DNA from: Symbiodinium sp. CCMP2592
Lineage: Eukaryota; Sar; Dinophyceae; Suessiales; Symbiodiniaceae
Direction of reading: 5' to 3'
Assembly (NCBI GenBank): GCA_905221615.1
Contig: CAJNDT010000942.1
Coordinates: forward strand, 47,280-111,279
DNA length: 64,000 bases
Part shown: in pieces, positions 27,100 to 38,958 of the stretch
Position numbering within the stretch: position 1 is the first letter of the stretch
Layout of the letters: the number at the start of each line of letters is the position of its first letter
Made by a program: the position numbers and the translations under genes
Notes under the pieces: model-generated
What the model was told of the DNA's origin: nothing
What the model saw: the letters and a program-made list of their open reading frames with translations, nothing else
Database searches by the model: none

Positions 27100-29140
27100 T
27101 AGCGACATGAGGCACCAGATCAGAATTTTAGTCCAGTGTTTTTCCCAAGTCGCTTGCCCTGACCCCGGAGAGCAAACCGAAATTGTACGCTGCACAAGGC
27201 AAACTCATGTGGGAGCCTCTAGAGTAATTCTCCCGGACCTTGTCTCGACCTTCATTTTGACAGATTTGACGGGTTCATGTTCGAGACCGAAAAACCCTTC
27301 GAAAACGTGTGCGCCACAGGGGCCTCCCCAGAACGATCCCCAGCCTCCAACCCTGAGAGTTTCGAAACCCCAATGCAGTACCCAAAACCCCGAACCCCTG
27401 AACCTAGCTCAAGAAAAAACCCAAACCCAAAACTCAAAGGTTAAAATAAATCCTAAACGTGCCCTGATTTCCAAATCAACCACCTTGGGTGAGACCGTAG
27501 CAGGAATCCTTCAAGTGTGGAAGCTTTGAACACTCGAGGTTTAAAACTGAGTATTAACTAAGAACCTTAACAATGCCCATAAGATTGTGAAAAAGGGTTG
27601 GCCAAGTTTAAGTTAGCTTGAGGGTCATGAAACATGACTTCGTGTGTTTCGGTGGCCATGTTACCTGGCCGTTTCTTACCAAAGCACGGAGACTCCCACA
27701 CTGATGCGGCAGCACGGAGTTCGGATGGTCGTGTTCAAATGTCTGGTTGTACATTGGCGTCGCCAGCGTTCGGTGGGGGTCTTGGCCGTTGTTTCCAGCC
27801 TTAGGGAGGATTGCGTCTTTCGAAAACCTAAACCCCAGACCCTCAACCCGAAAGCTCAACCCGAAATCCTAAATGCTGAAACAAAAGTTTGCCGACTTCA
27901 CAGCTTCCTCAGTCAATTGGTGGCATGGTGAAGTTCTTGTTTCTTGCTGTTACAATTGCCTTCGTCACCAGGGAGATTATCACTCTACGGTTCTTGTCGG
28001 TGGTCTTCTCCTCACTCAAGCATCGTGCGTCATATGCAAAATGTGCACCGGTCATGTCATTGGCTGAAGCCTGCTCACCACACACCGGTTTCGCAGAGAC
28101 TCCTGGATATCTTAAGCTCTTTAGAACCTTGTGCTTGTTTGTGGCATGTTCCTTGTTCGGGTGCTTTGGATTCTCTGAAGCTGTCCAGGCTGTCCTCTCG
28201 TGCCGCTGCAGGAACGGTCCCGCCTTTATGGCGACAAATGGGGCCGTGCTTTTGCGTTCTGAAAGCTCTGGCCCAAAAGGGTGGGGGCATTTGCGATTTT
28301 TCCGCCGCTGAAGCAAGTCTTCGTCGTGGTTTAAGCTTTTCCACGTGCTCTTCAGTGGCCTTGGGGCGTAAAATAGAGTACCATGTTTACACGGACTGGC
28401 ATCGGTTGCGTCTCACTGTTTGCTGCCCTATGATGTTTCGGCTCAAGACATGAGCATGCTCGGTTTTGTGTGAGTCCCACCGACAGCTTCATGAGTCGCA
28501 GCGCAAGAGGCCAATCTGAGAAGCGTCCGGACATGTTGACAAGGTACTCTGAAAAGCTGTGGCTGCATGGAAGGCAAGTGGCATGCCGTCCGCCTCTTAA
28601 GCTGTAGCCTTTGAGGTTACTGACGAAGGCAGCTTTGAATGCACAGCTCGAAGAAAGCACGGGATCCCATCGACTCGAGGGCTGACACCGTCAGAGCTTT
28701 TCTTTGATTTCAGGTGTTCTGCGATTCTGCGCTCGCGAACTGCAGCGCATGATGCAGCTTGAAGGGCCCAAAAGCATTGTGTTCGTGATGCCACCGACCA
28801 AAGAGCGTGTTTGGAATGGTATACGTCAGGTCTGCGTGCAACAGGCCGTAGCCACAACTGCTTCGGGAGTCGTGGCAATGTAGATCCGATCATCGAGCCT
28901 CATTGCCTGCGTGAGAATGTCCCACTTTCTGGCTCTAGGGCTTCTTTCTTTGCCCTTGCAGTCACTATCGGCAGCAACTGTAACAGGGCTGTTTCTTTGC
29001 CCTTGCAGTCTCTATCGACAGTAATTGTAAAAGACACCGGCGAAGCAATGCAGCACATCCAAGTAGCCCTTCACGTCATCTCCTTGTCAGTCATGAGCAG
29101 GCAAAGCAGCTAAGTCACCTCCGTTCCAGACTTAGCTGCA
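27100..29140. other. Non-coding host sequence
   Basis: CCCAAACCC / CTGAACC-type degenerate repeats (about 27340-27430 and 27825-27870). From 28935 to 29030 a roughly 60-bp block containing TTTGCCCTTGCAGTC and CTATCG(G/A)CAG is present twice in tandem, giving two candidate splice acceptors. ORFs at 27889-28453 are not supported. Confidence 0.4.
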
Positions 29141-31330
29141 ATGCCGCCGTCGCAAGAAGACGATTTGCAGGACATTGCTGTGGATGATGCACTCTTTGCT
29201 GGTGAGCATGATGCCGTGGCAACAGCTGAAGAGAGCTTGGTGCCGGATCTGCCCGGGACTCCAGCAGCAGCCACGACAAGCCGCAGCGATCGCCATTCCC
29301 GCTCCCTGCGGACACGGCGTGACCCTCAGCCACCTGCAGCGGTGCCCCCTCACCTTCCTGGTCCAGCATGGGAAGGAGCAACGGCTGTTGATGCTTCCAC
29401 CCAAACCGAATCGCGAAATCTCCGGCATCGCTGCAAACGATCGATGTCTGCTTCATGCCAGCTACTGCGGCAGTACAGTGTCAAAGAAAGACTTGCGATT
29501 GCTTTCTTGTGTGTTATACCCTTGATACTGGCCATCGTTGTGCTTTCGATGTCTATGTTTTTCGTTGGGCAGTGGATGCCGGAAGGGCCGTCATCGCAGC
29601 CTGCAGCTACCACCACATCGTCATACACATTCAGCCCAACGAACGAAGATGGCTTGGTCTCGGAAAACAACTTGACCTACTGGTGCACAGAAGGCGTGCT
29701 GGCGGACGACATGCAGTGTCGTGACGAGTGCCCAGCAGGATCTGTGGCCGTGGAAGATACAGAGATGCTTGCGCAGGGCGTCAAGGTGCGCACTTGTTCA
29801 TCAACGATTACCACGGACATTGAGAGCATCGTGCAGCCCATGATAATGGCAACCAGCCCTCTGCCCGGTGAGACAATGGTGCCTTGCACAGCCAGGCTAA
29901 TGCTCATTTTCAACACTGAGGTACAACCTGGCTTAAGCAGCGCCTGTGTGAGACTCCTTCCACGAAGCACTGACTCGGCAGAACCTGTAATCATACCCGT
30001 CTCCTCCGCAGTTTTTGCACACCACTCTGTGCAGTTGATGCCCCCCACCATCCTCAGACCGGGCACCACCTACGACGTCATTACTGACGCATTCAGCTTT
30101 ATGGACTCCTCGCAGAGGGATGCGCTCCCGCTTCCCTTCAGCTTCACCACCGCCCCGGCCGCCAGCCTCAACATGGTTTCCATGAACGTCACTTTGGGTG
30201 GCCTGAGCTATGCCAAACTCATGTCATTGCCCATGGAAGCTGAAAAGGTTCGGCAATTGCTTGCCCAGGAAGTGGCAGCCTTCTCCGGCGTCTCAGTCAG
30301 TGATGTGCGCATTCAGTTAAAGCCAGGCTCCGTCGTCGGTGAGTCTCGGATCGTCTTCAACACCCGCAACTCAAGCGAGGCAACCCGCAGCATCTTGCAG
30401 ACCGGGCGCTCTGAGCTCGCCGGCAGCATTGTCACCCGACTGCAGGACGAGGACCTCGCGGCAGTGACGGAGCCAGGGCGCAGTTTGCAGGCGGAGCTGC
30501 AGATCCCTGATCAGGAAAGCTTTGTCTTTGGAGTTCCAGAGGTCTTGGCCGTGTACCCTGAGATGGCCATGGATCTGGAGTTTGCAAGCACCAACACGTC
30601 GTTGCCGATCGATTCTGAAGTGAGGCTTCAGTTTAGCGAGCCCATTCAGATTGGAGGGCCAGAGCGGGTGAAGGCACACGCCAGCAACAGCACCGTTCTC
30701 CTGAAACTCTTGGAAATCCGTGGAGCTGTGGTGCGTTTGCAGCTCCCAGGCACCTCTATGAAACCCGGAGCAATTTATCGCCTCGTCGTGGAAGAGGGGG
30801 CATTTCTGAGTTTGACAGGAGCGAACTGCACAGGCGAGATTCGTTACTTCCAGAGCCAGGGTCCACAGGAAGGCATGTGGAACTGCAGAGCAGCTGCGGA
30901 GTGTGAGATCGGGCTGCTTGGCGACATCCCGACTGACAGCCTCGTAGGATCCAGCCCTCTGGGTGGCTGCGCCGCCAAAGCTGCGGGGCATCCCTCCTTT
31001 CAGGGTCCTTTCCAAGTGGCGTGGGCCGTGGTGAATGTTACGAACTCCTCGTTCCTCGGCCCTCCAGCATCTTCCGAACAGCAAGGCCCCTGGGAGTACT
31101 CGCTGTGCTGGAGGCCAAGCACGGATGCTACCTTTGCAGTGCCGTTCGGCACTTTGGTCGTGGACGGCCCTTCGGTCGCCGGTTCAGATGTCGATTGCTC
31201 TCTGGGGGCGGATTGTATCCTGGACATTCCAGGCTCTGCTCACGAGGACTCTCTGGCGATCCACCGTGGAGATTGCGATGGTGATGTTCTTCTACAGGCG
31301 AGGAGCGGTTGTGCGAATTTTTGCATCTAA
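29141..31330 (+). CDS. Membrane-anchored adhesin-like protein, exon 1
   Basis: ATG 29141 opens 729 codons. Residues 1-117 are hydrophilic and presumably cytosolic. About 118-142 (IAFLCVIPLILAIVVLSMSMF) is a transmembrane signal anchor, leaving a large luminal/extracellular part with many N-x-S/T sites and Cys. A segment TSPLPGETMVPCTARLMLIFN resembles an SbsA/Big-5 Ig-like strand pattern, and a second at QFSEPIQIGG looks like another copy. Between them GVSVSDVRIQLKPGSVVGES fits the SEA-like pattern often seen in dinoflagellate surface proteins. Near the end, WEYSLCWRP introduces an LCW-type repeat found in large alga adhesins (recalled). The stop at 31328 is probably beyond a splice site or a break, as LCW sequence resumes in another frame downstream. 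Confidence 0.6.
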   Translation: MPPSQEDDLQDIAVDDALFAGEHDAVATAEESLVPDLPGTPAAATTSRSDRHSRSLRTRRDPQPPAAVPPHLPGPAWEGATAVDASTQTESRNLRHRCKRSMSASCQLLRQYSVKERLAIAFLCVIPLILAIVVLSMSMFFVGQWMPEGPSSQPAATTTSSYTFSPTNEDGLVSENNLTYWCTEGVLADDMQCRDECPAGSVAVEDTEMLAQGVKVRTCSSTITTDIESIVQPMIMATSPLPGETMVPCTARLMLIFNTEVQPGLSSACVRLLPRSTDSAEPVIIPVSSAVFAHHSVQLMPPTILRPGTTYDVITDAFSFMDSSQRDALPLPFSFTTAPAASLNMVSMNVTLGGLSYAKLMSLPMEAEKVRQLLAQEVAAFSGVSVSDVRIQLKPGSVVGESRIVFNTRNSSEATRSILQTGRSELAGSIVTRLQDEDLAAVTEPGRSLQAELQIPDQESFVFGVPEVLAVYPEMAMDLEFASTNTSLPIDSEVRLQFSEPIQIGGPERVKAHASNSTVLLKLLEIRGAVVRLQLPGTSMKPGAIYRLVVEEGAFLSLTGANCTGEIRYFQSQGPQEGMWNCRAAAECEIGLLGDIPTDSLVGSSPLGGCAAKAAGHPSFQGPFQVAWAVVNVTNSSFLGPPASSEQQGPWEYSLCWRPSTDATFAVPFGTLVVDGPSVAGSDVDCSLGADCILDIPGSAHEDSLAIHRGDCDGDVLLQARSGCANFCI

Positions 31331-31371
31331 GGCCTAGGGCTTGCCAGGCAACAGGACCTATTTCAAAGTGA

Positions 31372-31842
31372 TTGTTTCACCCTGAGGCGGTCAGCTCGGA
31401 GAACAGATCGTTGAAGAACGGCTTGCTGCAGCTGGGCACCGACGCCGTTGATGCCCTGCTTGCCGTTTGTTGGTCGCCACGGCTCATGCACGAGCCGCCC
31501 CTGGTCTATGTCGGAGAGCTCATGGTTTCAGGGCCCTTCGGGCTTCAGAGTGAGGGCTTAGCCCCTGCACCTTCGAAGCCCTTCGACTTGACAGTTGTGG
31601 GGCTGGGTATGCCCATCTCCGCCACAATCCGCCTTTACCACAACTCCTCGTGCAGTATTCCGTCAGTGGACGCCAACAGGCAGCTTGAGTTCCGAATCTC
31701 CCAGACAGGCTTTTCGGGCAGCCGGGAAACATCGCAGAGATGGCAGATCCCGGCACTGGACCCTGGGATCTATTGGGTCTGCTGGTGCCATGCGCGCAGT
31801 TGCAACGACCCCGTGGCTGTGGGAAGCTTCGAGGTGCCTTGA
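31372..31842 (+). CDS. LCW-type extracellular exon, continuation
   Basis: Frame ending with TGA at 31840. LLAVCWSP and IYWVCWCHARSC repeat the VCW/LCW pattern of the preceding exon, and the same strand and spacing make this part of the same gene. The short stretch 31331-31371 (TYFKVIVSP in another frame) suggests that the coding sequence continues with a frame change or a very short intron. Confidence 0.45.
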   Translation: MFHPEAVSSENRSLKNGLLQLGTDAVDALLAVCWSPRLMHEPPLVYVGELMVSGPFGLQSEGLAPAPSKPFDLTVVGLGMPISATIRLYHNSSCSIPSVDANRQLEFRISQTGFSGSRETSQRWQIPALDPGIYWVCWCHARSCNDPVAVGSFEVP

Positions 31843-32479
31843 GCGTGTGAAATTGCATGTTCCGAGCCCGAGAAACAGGCAGGTGACGCCCCAGGAGACA
31901 TAGGTCGCGCACGATGGCACATCATGAAGGCTAGGTCTATAGGTGCCAGGCTACTGGCAACTGCAGTCGCGTGTCCGACTCCTTCTGGCCTCAGGTGCCG
32001 GATCAATTTTCGGACGAGGATTGTTCTTGATCTTGTTTCAAGCAGCCCGGGTCATCCGGTGGCTTCCATTCTCGGCCGTTTCAAAAGAGCACTACAAGCT
32101 TACCACTGCGGTTTGTCAAACGTAATTGGCCACATGCTCAACTCAGAGCATGCAAGAGACCACGACCGGCCCACGCAGCCTTCGACGACCAGGTCAGAAC
32201 ACACAGGACCAACGGCCACCTCAGACCACAACAACAGAGCAGTGACCAGCTCACAGCACAAAGCCAAGAGGAAGAGTTCATATATGTGATGCAGCATTCA
32301 GCTCGAGGGTAAGTGATTCTGTTTTGAGCTCGTTCGTCCTTTCATGCTTCACCGAGCGCAAACGTGCCTACCAGAAGGCTTCAGTGTGCCTCACATACTC
32401 TTTTCCAATCTTCGAGTCAGGCTGTATCCGGACAGTTCTGCTCGTTACCAAGCCCCAGTCAATGCCTGCAACCTGCCAG

Positions 32480-34765
32480 GTGCATGTTACCGTCTGTGGC
32501 GATGGAGTACGCGAGGCCTTCGAAGAGTGTGATGATGGCAACTCGGAGCAGGATGACGGATGCAGCAACTGTTCTATCGATGCTGGATATGAGTGCTTGC
32601 TGCGGCGTGGAGGCGACTTGTGTGGCGAACTCTTCGATGCTGCACTGACTGCCACCATGAAGGCAAGGAAGGATGGTGCTCAGAGACTTGCAGAGGGATT
32701 GTCCTGGTACGTGGAAGCGGATGCCCTTGACCTATGCCTTCAGCTCGCAGAGCCCGTTGCACTTAGGGAGATGAAGCTAACTTTACCACCAATGTTTCAG
32801 AACCAGGAAATACTCATCCAACTTGATCTCGCTGAGCTTGGCCGGTTTCAGACCTTGATGCTGCTCAGCGTCACAAGTCCGGATGAAATAAGTGATGAGA
32901 GTCTTGAAGACTTGCGTGGCTTCGGCCTCAGATTGCAAACAGCCGAGCCGATCATTGCTTGCGAACACAATCGTTCCAATGTGTCGAGGTCCAGTGACCT
33001 AGCTCCGCAAGTTTGCAACCTGCCCGTGAAATACCTGCCGGATACGCACACAATCTCCATCGACTTTCCCATGACTGCTGAACTAGTGGCATCCCAGGTG
33101 AACGTGGCCATGAACACATCATCCTGGTCACAGCTGGGCTTCCAGAAAGTGGAGATGTTGGCAGCAAAGCTGCCCGCTATCGCATGCCCGCTCTTGCATC
33201 GTAACTTCTGTGCCAGCCTCCACCGTCCCAGTCGATGCTTTGCCGGTTACACTGCCCTAAACACCTGTGGAGAGTGCCAAGAAGGCTACCAGGGCATCCT
33301 AGCCCCGAGCACGGAGCCTTGTTTGGCGATTCCTCTTCAAGAGTGCTTGCTGTCGGACTGGGCTGACTGGACACAGTGCTCCAAGACCTGTGGTGTGGGC
33401 TGGCACACACGTCAGCGCGAGATCCTTCAGCACCCTCACTCCAGGGCGGCAGCTTGTCCGAAGACCATAGAAAGGAGCAAGTGCAGCCTGGAAAGCTGCC
33501 CGATAGTCGCTGAATTCTGTATCAACAGCTCAAGCACGCAAGCGTTTGCAAGTGAGTCTCCGAGAGAGCGGCGCTTGCACCAGAAAGATCGGCGGCTGCG
33601 TGAACCGTCGCTGCAGCGGCCCCGATTTCTGGCCGATGCTCCCCCCGAGATTCTGCGGCTTGTTGACCATTTTGATGCGATTCCACATGTCAGTGTGGCC
33701 GAGAGCAGTGAGGAGTCCGAGCAATCGTGCAGTCTCAGCGCACGCGGAGAGCAAGCAGCCTATCCGCTCAGCTCCCCGAATCAGGAGCAGAGGAAGTGTA
33801 GAGACGGCTTTTTCGTTGAACAAGCTATTGTAAAGTGTCGGGACTCTCGATCTGATGATTGCTCTGCTGCAAGTTCACTGGCTGAGTCGCACTGCTTTGT
33901 GCACTTATGCTGTGAGCCGTGTGCAGCCGGCTGCAAGCATTGCTCGGGGCCGGGAGAGCACGATTGCTCGCAATGTCAACGTGGGAAGCTTGTTCTGCAT
34001 CACTTCGATGGCCGATCCGAGTGCATCTCCCGGATGCAGTGCGAAGAGCTCGGGTGCCATCGACCCTCCAATGATGGAAGATGTGTGCCAGAAGTTAGCA
34101 TCGATTGTGCACATGTTGCTTTGGCTTTTGGTAGCACGGAAGAGGCCCTTCTGCACCTTGCAGCAGACGATGCAAGCTGTCCTGGCCCCCAAACGGCTTC
34201 AGATGAGGACTTGCGCCCTGCGGTGTGCACTGAATTCGCTGCTGCTGTTTGCACGAACAACCCCAGGGAGTTGTGCTACAGGGATGCTTCATGCATGTCC
34301 CCGGCACCGCGAAGCAGAGGCTTCGGCTGTGGAGCTGGGGGTCATTTGCAGTGCCGCTTTTGTGGCTTTGGCGACCATGAACCCTGTCCCAAGATGGCCA
34401 GCGTCGCAGGCTCGACCTCTCGACGGCTAGCATCGAAGAAGGCCAGCACTGACAAATATGGGTGCAAGCAGCAGCGCAAGGAGCACAAGTACATGAACCA
34501 GCAGGTCACAGATAAGGCGTTTGCGTCTATGGGTGCTTCTGCTGCTTTTGAGATGGCCCGGCCCAAGATCGTCAACTTTTTGGAAGACCATCTGGAGCCC
34601 GGCCTTTCGGGCGGGCTGGCAAGGGCGCTGAACGGCTCTGTTGGAGCAAAGCTGCAAGAGCAAGCAGAGATTGCCAGGGGTGCTCTGTCTGCTGGCCTTC
34701 TCCAAAAGCTTCGAGTTACTTGGCTGGACTGGACCGGGCCGGTGGTGCTGTTGAGATCCTGCTGA
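32480..34765 (+). CDS. Extracellular exon with DUF4215, thrombospondin type 1 and Cys-rich segments
   Basis: A CCTGCCAG acceptor at 32472-32479 leads into VHVTVCGDGVREAFEECDDGN, then DGCSNCSIDAGYEC, a textbook DUF4215 / Myxococcus-type Cys-rich repeat. At 33349-33506 SDWADWTQCSKTCGVGW followed by KCSLESCP is a thrombospondin type 1 repeat with the W-x2-W and C-S-x-T-C-G core. At 33905-34060 CCEPCAAGCKHCSGPG with CSQCQRG is furin-like Cys-rich. A CRFCGFGDHEPCP motif follows, then an amphipathic helical tail. The frame upstream of 32480 (to 32324) is probably intron. It lies in the same direction as the adhesin exon and is likely the same gene. Interaction with matrix or partner cells is inferred. 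Confidence 0.65.
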   Translation: MHVTVCGDGVREAFEECDDGNSEQDDGCSNCSIDAGYECLLRRGGDLCGELFDAALTATMKARKDGAQRLAEGLSWYVEADALDLCLQLAEPVALREMKLTLPPMFQNQEILIQLDLAELGRFQTLMLLSVTSPDEISDESLEDLRGFGLRLQTAEPIIACEHNRSNVSRSSDLAPQVCNLPVKYLPDTHTISIDFPMTAELVASQVNVAMNTSSWSQLGFQKVEMLAAKLPAIACPLLHRNFCASLHRPSRCFAGYTALNTCGECQEGYQGILAPSTEPCLAIPLQECLLSDWADWTQCSKTCGVGWHTRQREILQHPHSRAAACPKTIERSKCSLESCPIVAEFCINSSSTQAFASESPRERRLHQKDRRLREPSLQRPRFLADAPPEILRLVDHFDAIPHVSVAESSEESEQSCSLSARGEQAAYPLSSPNQEQRKCRDGFFVEQAIVKCRDSRSDDCSAASSLAESHCFVHLCCEPCAAGCKHCSGPGEHDCSQCQRGKLVLHHFDGRSECISRMQCEELGCHRPSNDGRCVPEVSIDCAHVALAFGSTEEALLHLAADDASCPGPQTASDEDLRPAVCTEFAAAVCTNNPRELCYRDASCMSPAPRSRGFGCGAGGHLQCRFCGFGDHEPCPKMASVAGSTSRRLASKKASTDKYGCKQQRKEHKYMNQQVTDKAFASMGASAAFEMARPKIVNFLEDHLEPGLSGGLARALNGSVGAKLQEQAEIARGALSAGLLQKLRVTWLDWTGPVVLLRSC

Positions 34766-35267
34766 GTGTGTTGAAGGTCAGACGTAAGCGTTGACTTTGC
34801 TTTCTCAGTACTGCCTTGCTCTTCCAGTCCTCTTCCTCATTTCTGCTTGTGAGAATCTCCATCTTTGATTTCCTCCGGTCCGGGCGATCGGCAAACACTT
34901 CAACTCTCCAGTCCGACAAATCTCTCGTTCTGGCTTCCATGTAGAAGAAGCGCACCTTCCGAAGTTCCATCGTAGGCCGTAGGCAACGATCATGGGGGTT
35001 TGCCTGGGAAGAGGAGAAGGAAGGCATTGTTGTCGGGGTCAGCAGAAATTCAGATAATGCTTTGTCGCTGGATGCGCAACTGATATGGACAGAACACACG
35101 AACAACCAGGTGGCTACCCAAACATAGTCGGTTGGGGTTGGGTGTGGTGGCGAAATATGGTCATCGAGTCCAAGATTGTCGTGCTTTACTTCATACGGTG
35201 CGGCATAAGGATTCCAGATTGATGTTGTATTTTTCGGCGCGGTATGCTGTTGTGTTCCGTTCAGCAG

Positions 35268-35393
35268 TGTGGAGGTTCCTATCCTCACCGAAATGCTGGA
35301 GTCTCTTGACGGGCTGGCGATTCATCTAAAGAGCACCATGACCCAAGGGCTGGCGCAGGTGGCCAGCATCTTGGTGCAGGAGAGCCATCCCCT
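35268..35393 (+). CDS. Short amphipathic exon
   Basis: TTCAGCAG (35260-35267) precedes a frame encoding TEMLESLDGLAIHLKSTMTQ and GLAQVASILVQESHPL, with GTGTGA after. The peptide resembles MTQGVVDSLVQG in the block at 37568, so the gene carries repeated helical units. The exon assignment is tentative. Confidence 0.35.
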
Positions 35394-35713
35394 GGTGTGA
35401 CAAGCATAATTTCAGATTCATGCAGTGAAGCTGCCATCTGAGAGCTGACATGTGGACTGCATGTATTTTGCTCTGCCAGGAAGCCGTGGATTTGATGCTC
35501 CCTCCTTTGAACATCACAGGCTGGCAGAGATGCACCAAAAGGATCGGATTCACTTTCGCGGTTGTCAAGTGTTGTTCAGAAGCATTGGGGAGACCGTAGA
35601 TCTAGGGAGAGCATGGCCGAAAACCGATCCCATCTCCACTCCGGTAGACTACGCGATAACTGCCCAACGCAGGTCATTTGCCATCCACTGCCTCGGCAAC
35701 TGGTGCTGAACAG

Positions 35714-37081
35714 GTTCAAGCTCTCAGCAGTGAAATGGCAAGGTTGCGGGATAGTCTGTTGAGACGCCTCACTGCCGTCCTCCACGCAGAGACCGAGCGC
35801 TCTCTGGGTCGGGCCAGTGACCGCGCAGCAGGTGACTTCCTCGCAAACGGCGCCCGCTTGCTGAGCTCGGGCCTGAACGGTACCGGTGCCGAGTTGGATG
35901 CGAGCGTCTCCGAGGCCGCCGACTTCGCACTGGCGGACGTAGCTTGGGACGTGACGGAGGCCGTCCGTCTTGAGACGCTCGCATGGATTGACGAGATGCT
36001 TGGGGAGCCAGGGCTGGGAAGGCGGCTCAGCCTGAAAGTCGAGGGCACCGTATACTTCACAACTCATCCGAAACACACCATCGATGACTTCAAATACGAT
36101 TTTGATGACTCAAAGAACGAACACCAGGTGTGGAAAATTGGTCTCGCCAGCACGCCGAAAACGCAGAAAGATCTGGAGAAGGAGCAACGCCTTCCAAAAG
36201 GGCAGAGGTGGGCCGAGAAGTTTCAGAAGGCAGTCACCAGAGCAAAGTCTCACTCCGAGAAGATATTGAAGATCATGTTGGTTGATGGCAGGTACGCCTA
36301 CTCGCCCGAATGTGTGGAGCACTGCACACACTATCGGCTGGGCAAGCAGGATGCCAAGAACCTCCAGGTTTGTGACTCGCGCATGTACCCGTTGGCATGG
36401 GTACACCTGGATGACCGCAACTGCCACTGCAAAAGTAACAACAAGCTTGATGAGCTTCACATAAGAAAGGAAAAGCTAAAAGATGAGAACGGGAAGACGT
36501 TGAAGACGAATGATGGTCATTCGGAGTGGTTTGGCTATGATTGCAAGAAGAAGGAGGACGGCGATACCGACGACAACTGCGGCGAGAACGATATTTGGGC
36601 CCAGGCGCTGACGTGTGCAGACGAGCTTCAGAAAACAAGTCAGGAAACAATGACGGTTTGCGTGTGCGATGCACCCACGGATACCAGGAACAGTAACGGA
36701 GCGTGGAAAACATGGTACAAGGCGAATTGCAAGCGGCTGCAGTCAAAAGACAAGTTGACGGACGATTGTCCTCTCCGTGACGACATCAATAACTACATCG
36801 TGGAAGGGTTGGCGGCCAAGACAGCCGACAAGGCATGGAAGCAAGCATTGAAGGATTTACAGAAGAAGCTGGCAAGACAGCAGAAGAAGAAGAGAGACAA
36901 GCCTTACTCGCAGCAGGGCCCGTCAGACAATGCAAAGAAGCACAAGGCAACACATCAATCAAGAAGGCTGAGCCAGGCCACAGAGCAGGCAGAGGGCCTG
37001 GCTGACCACATACTCCGATCTGTTGGGCGTTCCCTCCGCGACCAGGCCTGGAATGTGTTGCGGTTTGTGCCTGCGATGCCT
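35714..37081 (+). CDS. Helical/Cys-containing exon of the large surface gene
   Basis: An AACAG acceptor at 35709-35713 is followed by VQALSSEMARLRDSLLRRL and a long helical segment with two LxxWIDEML-like stretches. A folded-looking region then holds several Cys (CVEHCTHY, RNCHCKSNN, YDCKKK, TCADEL, CVCDAP). The tail is Lys/Gln rich (KKLARQQKKKRDK). ORF sequence after about 37081 (GTTAAC) appears to be intron. No known family. It continues the direction of the preceding exons. Confidence 0.5.
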
Positions 37082-37567
37082 GTTAACCTAAACTTCTCAG
37101 AGCCGCAAGCAACACTACATCAGACCATCCTTTACGGTTGCTGGATCTTCAGCAGCTCTCACTGACAGGTGTTGCGAGGCTTTCAGGGTGTGACTGGCTC
37201 GTTGATCGCGGCAGAAGACAAGGCGAGAAGCTGCTTGATGCAGTGAATTTGGTCATCATGCTCATCTTGAGTAGCCGCCGGCGCCCCGAGCAGTTTTGGG
37301 CAATCCTTTCAAGTGCCTGCCAGGCCTTGGAAGCCATTGGCAGGTTCGTGACTCCCCTTGTGGACACAACCACGCGCCTCGGCTGCCGTTCTCTAACTGA
37401 ACAATACCTTGACGGCATTCCGTCGTGAGGCCCATGTCAAATCTTTCACTTTCTCTGCGATTCGTGAGCTCTGCAATGCAGGCAAGCGTTGCATGACCTA
37501 GCTTACGCGGCGCTGGCTTCTCTGGCGCGCACTCTGGGACTCGACTTGGGCTCTGATCTGGACATGG

Positions 37568-38224
37568 GTGCTACTGCCATACGTAATCGCAGTACCTAGG
37601 AACATGATACGACTGCTTGCCCGGCAGGACTTTATCCTCAGACCCCTGAAGCGAGCAGTTCGGGCACTCCTCCACTCCATGACCCAGGGCGTCGTGGACT
37701 CTCTGGTGCAGGGCGTCGTTGATGAGGTTGAGACGGCAGTGTCCAACCTTTTCGGCGCGGTTGGGGGTTGGGCCACAACGGAAGTCGGTGGACTTATCGA
37801 ACACTTGATTCAAAACATCCAGGCCAAGGTGCAGAAGTCCGGACAGCCATCGAAAATGGCTGGGAGCATCGTCTCCGCAAGTGTTTCGGCCATTTCTGAG
37901 ATGCCAGCGGAAATACGAAGGAAGAGGCTCCTGCCCAAGCTTTGGGCAGCAGTCAAGGACGCGATGTCGAAGTCTGCTGCAAGCATGAAAGCTTTCATCC
38001 CAGAGCAGCTCAGGACTTTTTCTACCAACATCAAAACAGCGTTTCGCGACTTCAGTGCCAGCTTGATGCAAGCGTTGGCAAGAGGGCTGGTGGTGACGGC
38101 TGCAAACCTCGGGACAAAGCTCCTGACACCTCGTCTGTCCACGTACATTCTTGATCCAGCCACAGCCCTCGTGGAGACTCAGGCCGCACGCGGGCGGCTC
38201 ACGGGACAGCTGCTGATTTCGCAC
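37568..38224 (+). CDS. Amphipathic helical exon
   Basis: FILRPLKRAVRALLHSMTQ, VVDSLVQGVVDEVETAVSNL and further Ala/Leu/Val helices with regular charged positions run through this frame without Cys. A helical bundle or lipid-surface-associated segment is plausible. The frame after about 38224 reads into intron. Function unknown. Confidence 0.45.
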
Positions 38225-38445
38225 TTCACAGTAAGGGTCCGAACAACATCTGGCTCATTCAAAGATGTCCGTTGGCTGTTAAGGATCTTCAGAGATGTCG
38301 AGGTTTCGAATTTTGGAAACAGGCGAAGCTGTTCTGTTTGGTGGAGATAGAGGGGTGTGTCTTCGGCTGATGGACCAGTTTCACAAATCAGAGCTTCATA
38401 AGCGTGATTGACGAAGAAGAGTCTGTCGAGTGAGTCCAACAGATG

Positions 38446-38632
38446 CTTCTCCAGCAGGCCTTGCCAGCATTGAGCGCTGCCATCGCCGGCGTGGATGTCA
38501 TGGGTGACCCCACATCGGTGGTCGATGACGACGACATGGATGCCGTGGAGGCTGCGTGGTTTCGGAACAGCAGTTGTAAACTGTCTAGCGTGGTTGGAGG
38601 CCGGATGGTATTGCATATCATTGCACTACATT
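38446..38632 (+). CDS. Short helical exon (tentative)
   Basis: LQQALPALSAAIAGVDVMGD followed by VDDDDMDAVEAAWF, an Asp-rich acidic stretch. The reading frame and composition resemble neighbouring exons. Splice sites are not certain. Confidence 0.3.
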
Positions 38633-38958
38633 GAATTACGTCATATTTCAGGGTGCCAGAGCCGGACGTTGACAGGATCCGGATGTTTTCTGCGCGGTTG
38701 TGTTTGTCAGGACCCCGTGGCAGCGGATTTGCTGGCTGCAGGCAGCATAGCAGCCAGTGGCCTTGCTACGGCCGTGGCACAGTGTATGGCCAATATGAAG
38801 GACCGCTACCAGGTAATTTAAGGCTAATGGAGAATGTGCAGGTTCAGGCATTGTGTTTATCGACAAGTTCTTGAAAGCAAACGAGCTGTTTTCCTTGCGA
38901 CGGGTGTCCCGAACTTGGGTCCAGTTTTCGGACTGACAGTGCAGCTGCCTTTTGGCAG

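Noticed and set aside
28420-28446. Possible relict spliced-leader (TATGATGTTTCGGCTCAAG)
   Set aside because: Only the last 8 bases (GGCTCAAG) match the dinoflagellate spliced leader well and no retrogene follows, so chance is likely.
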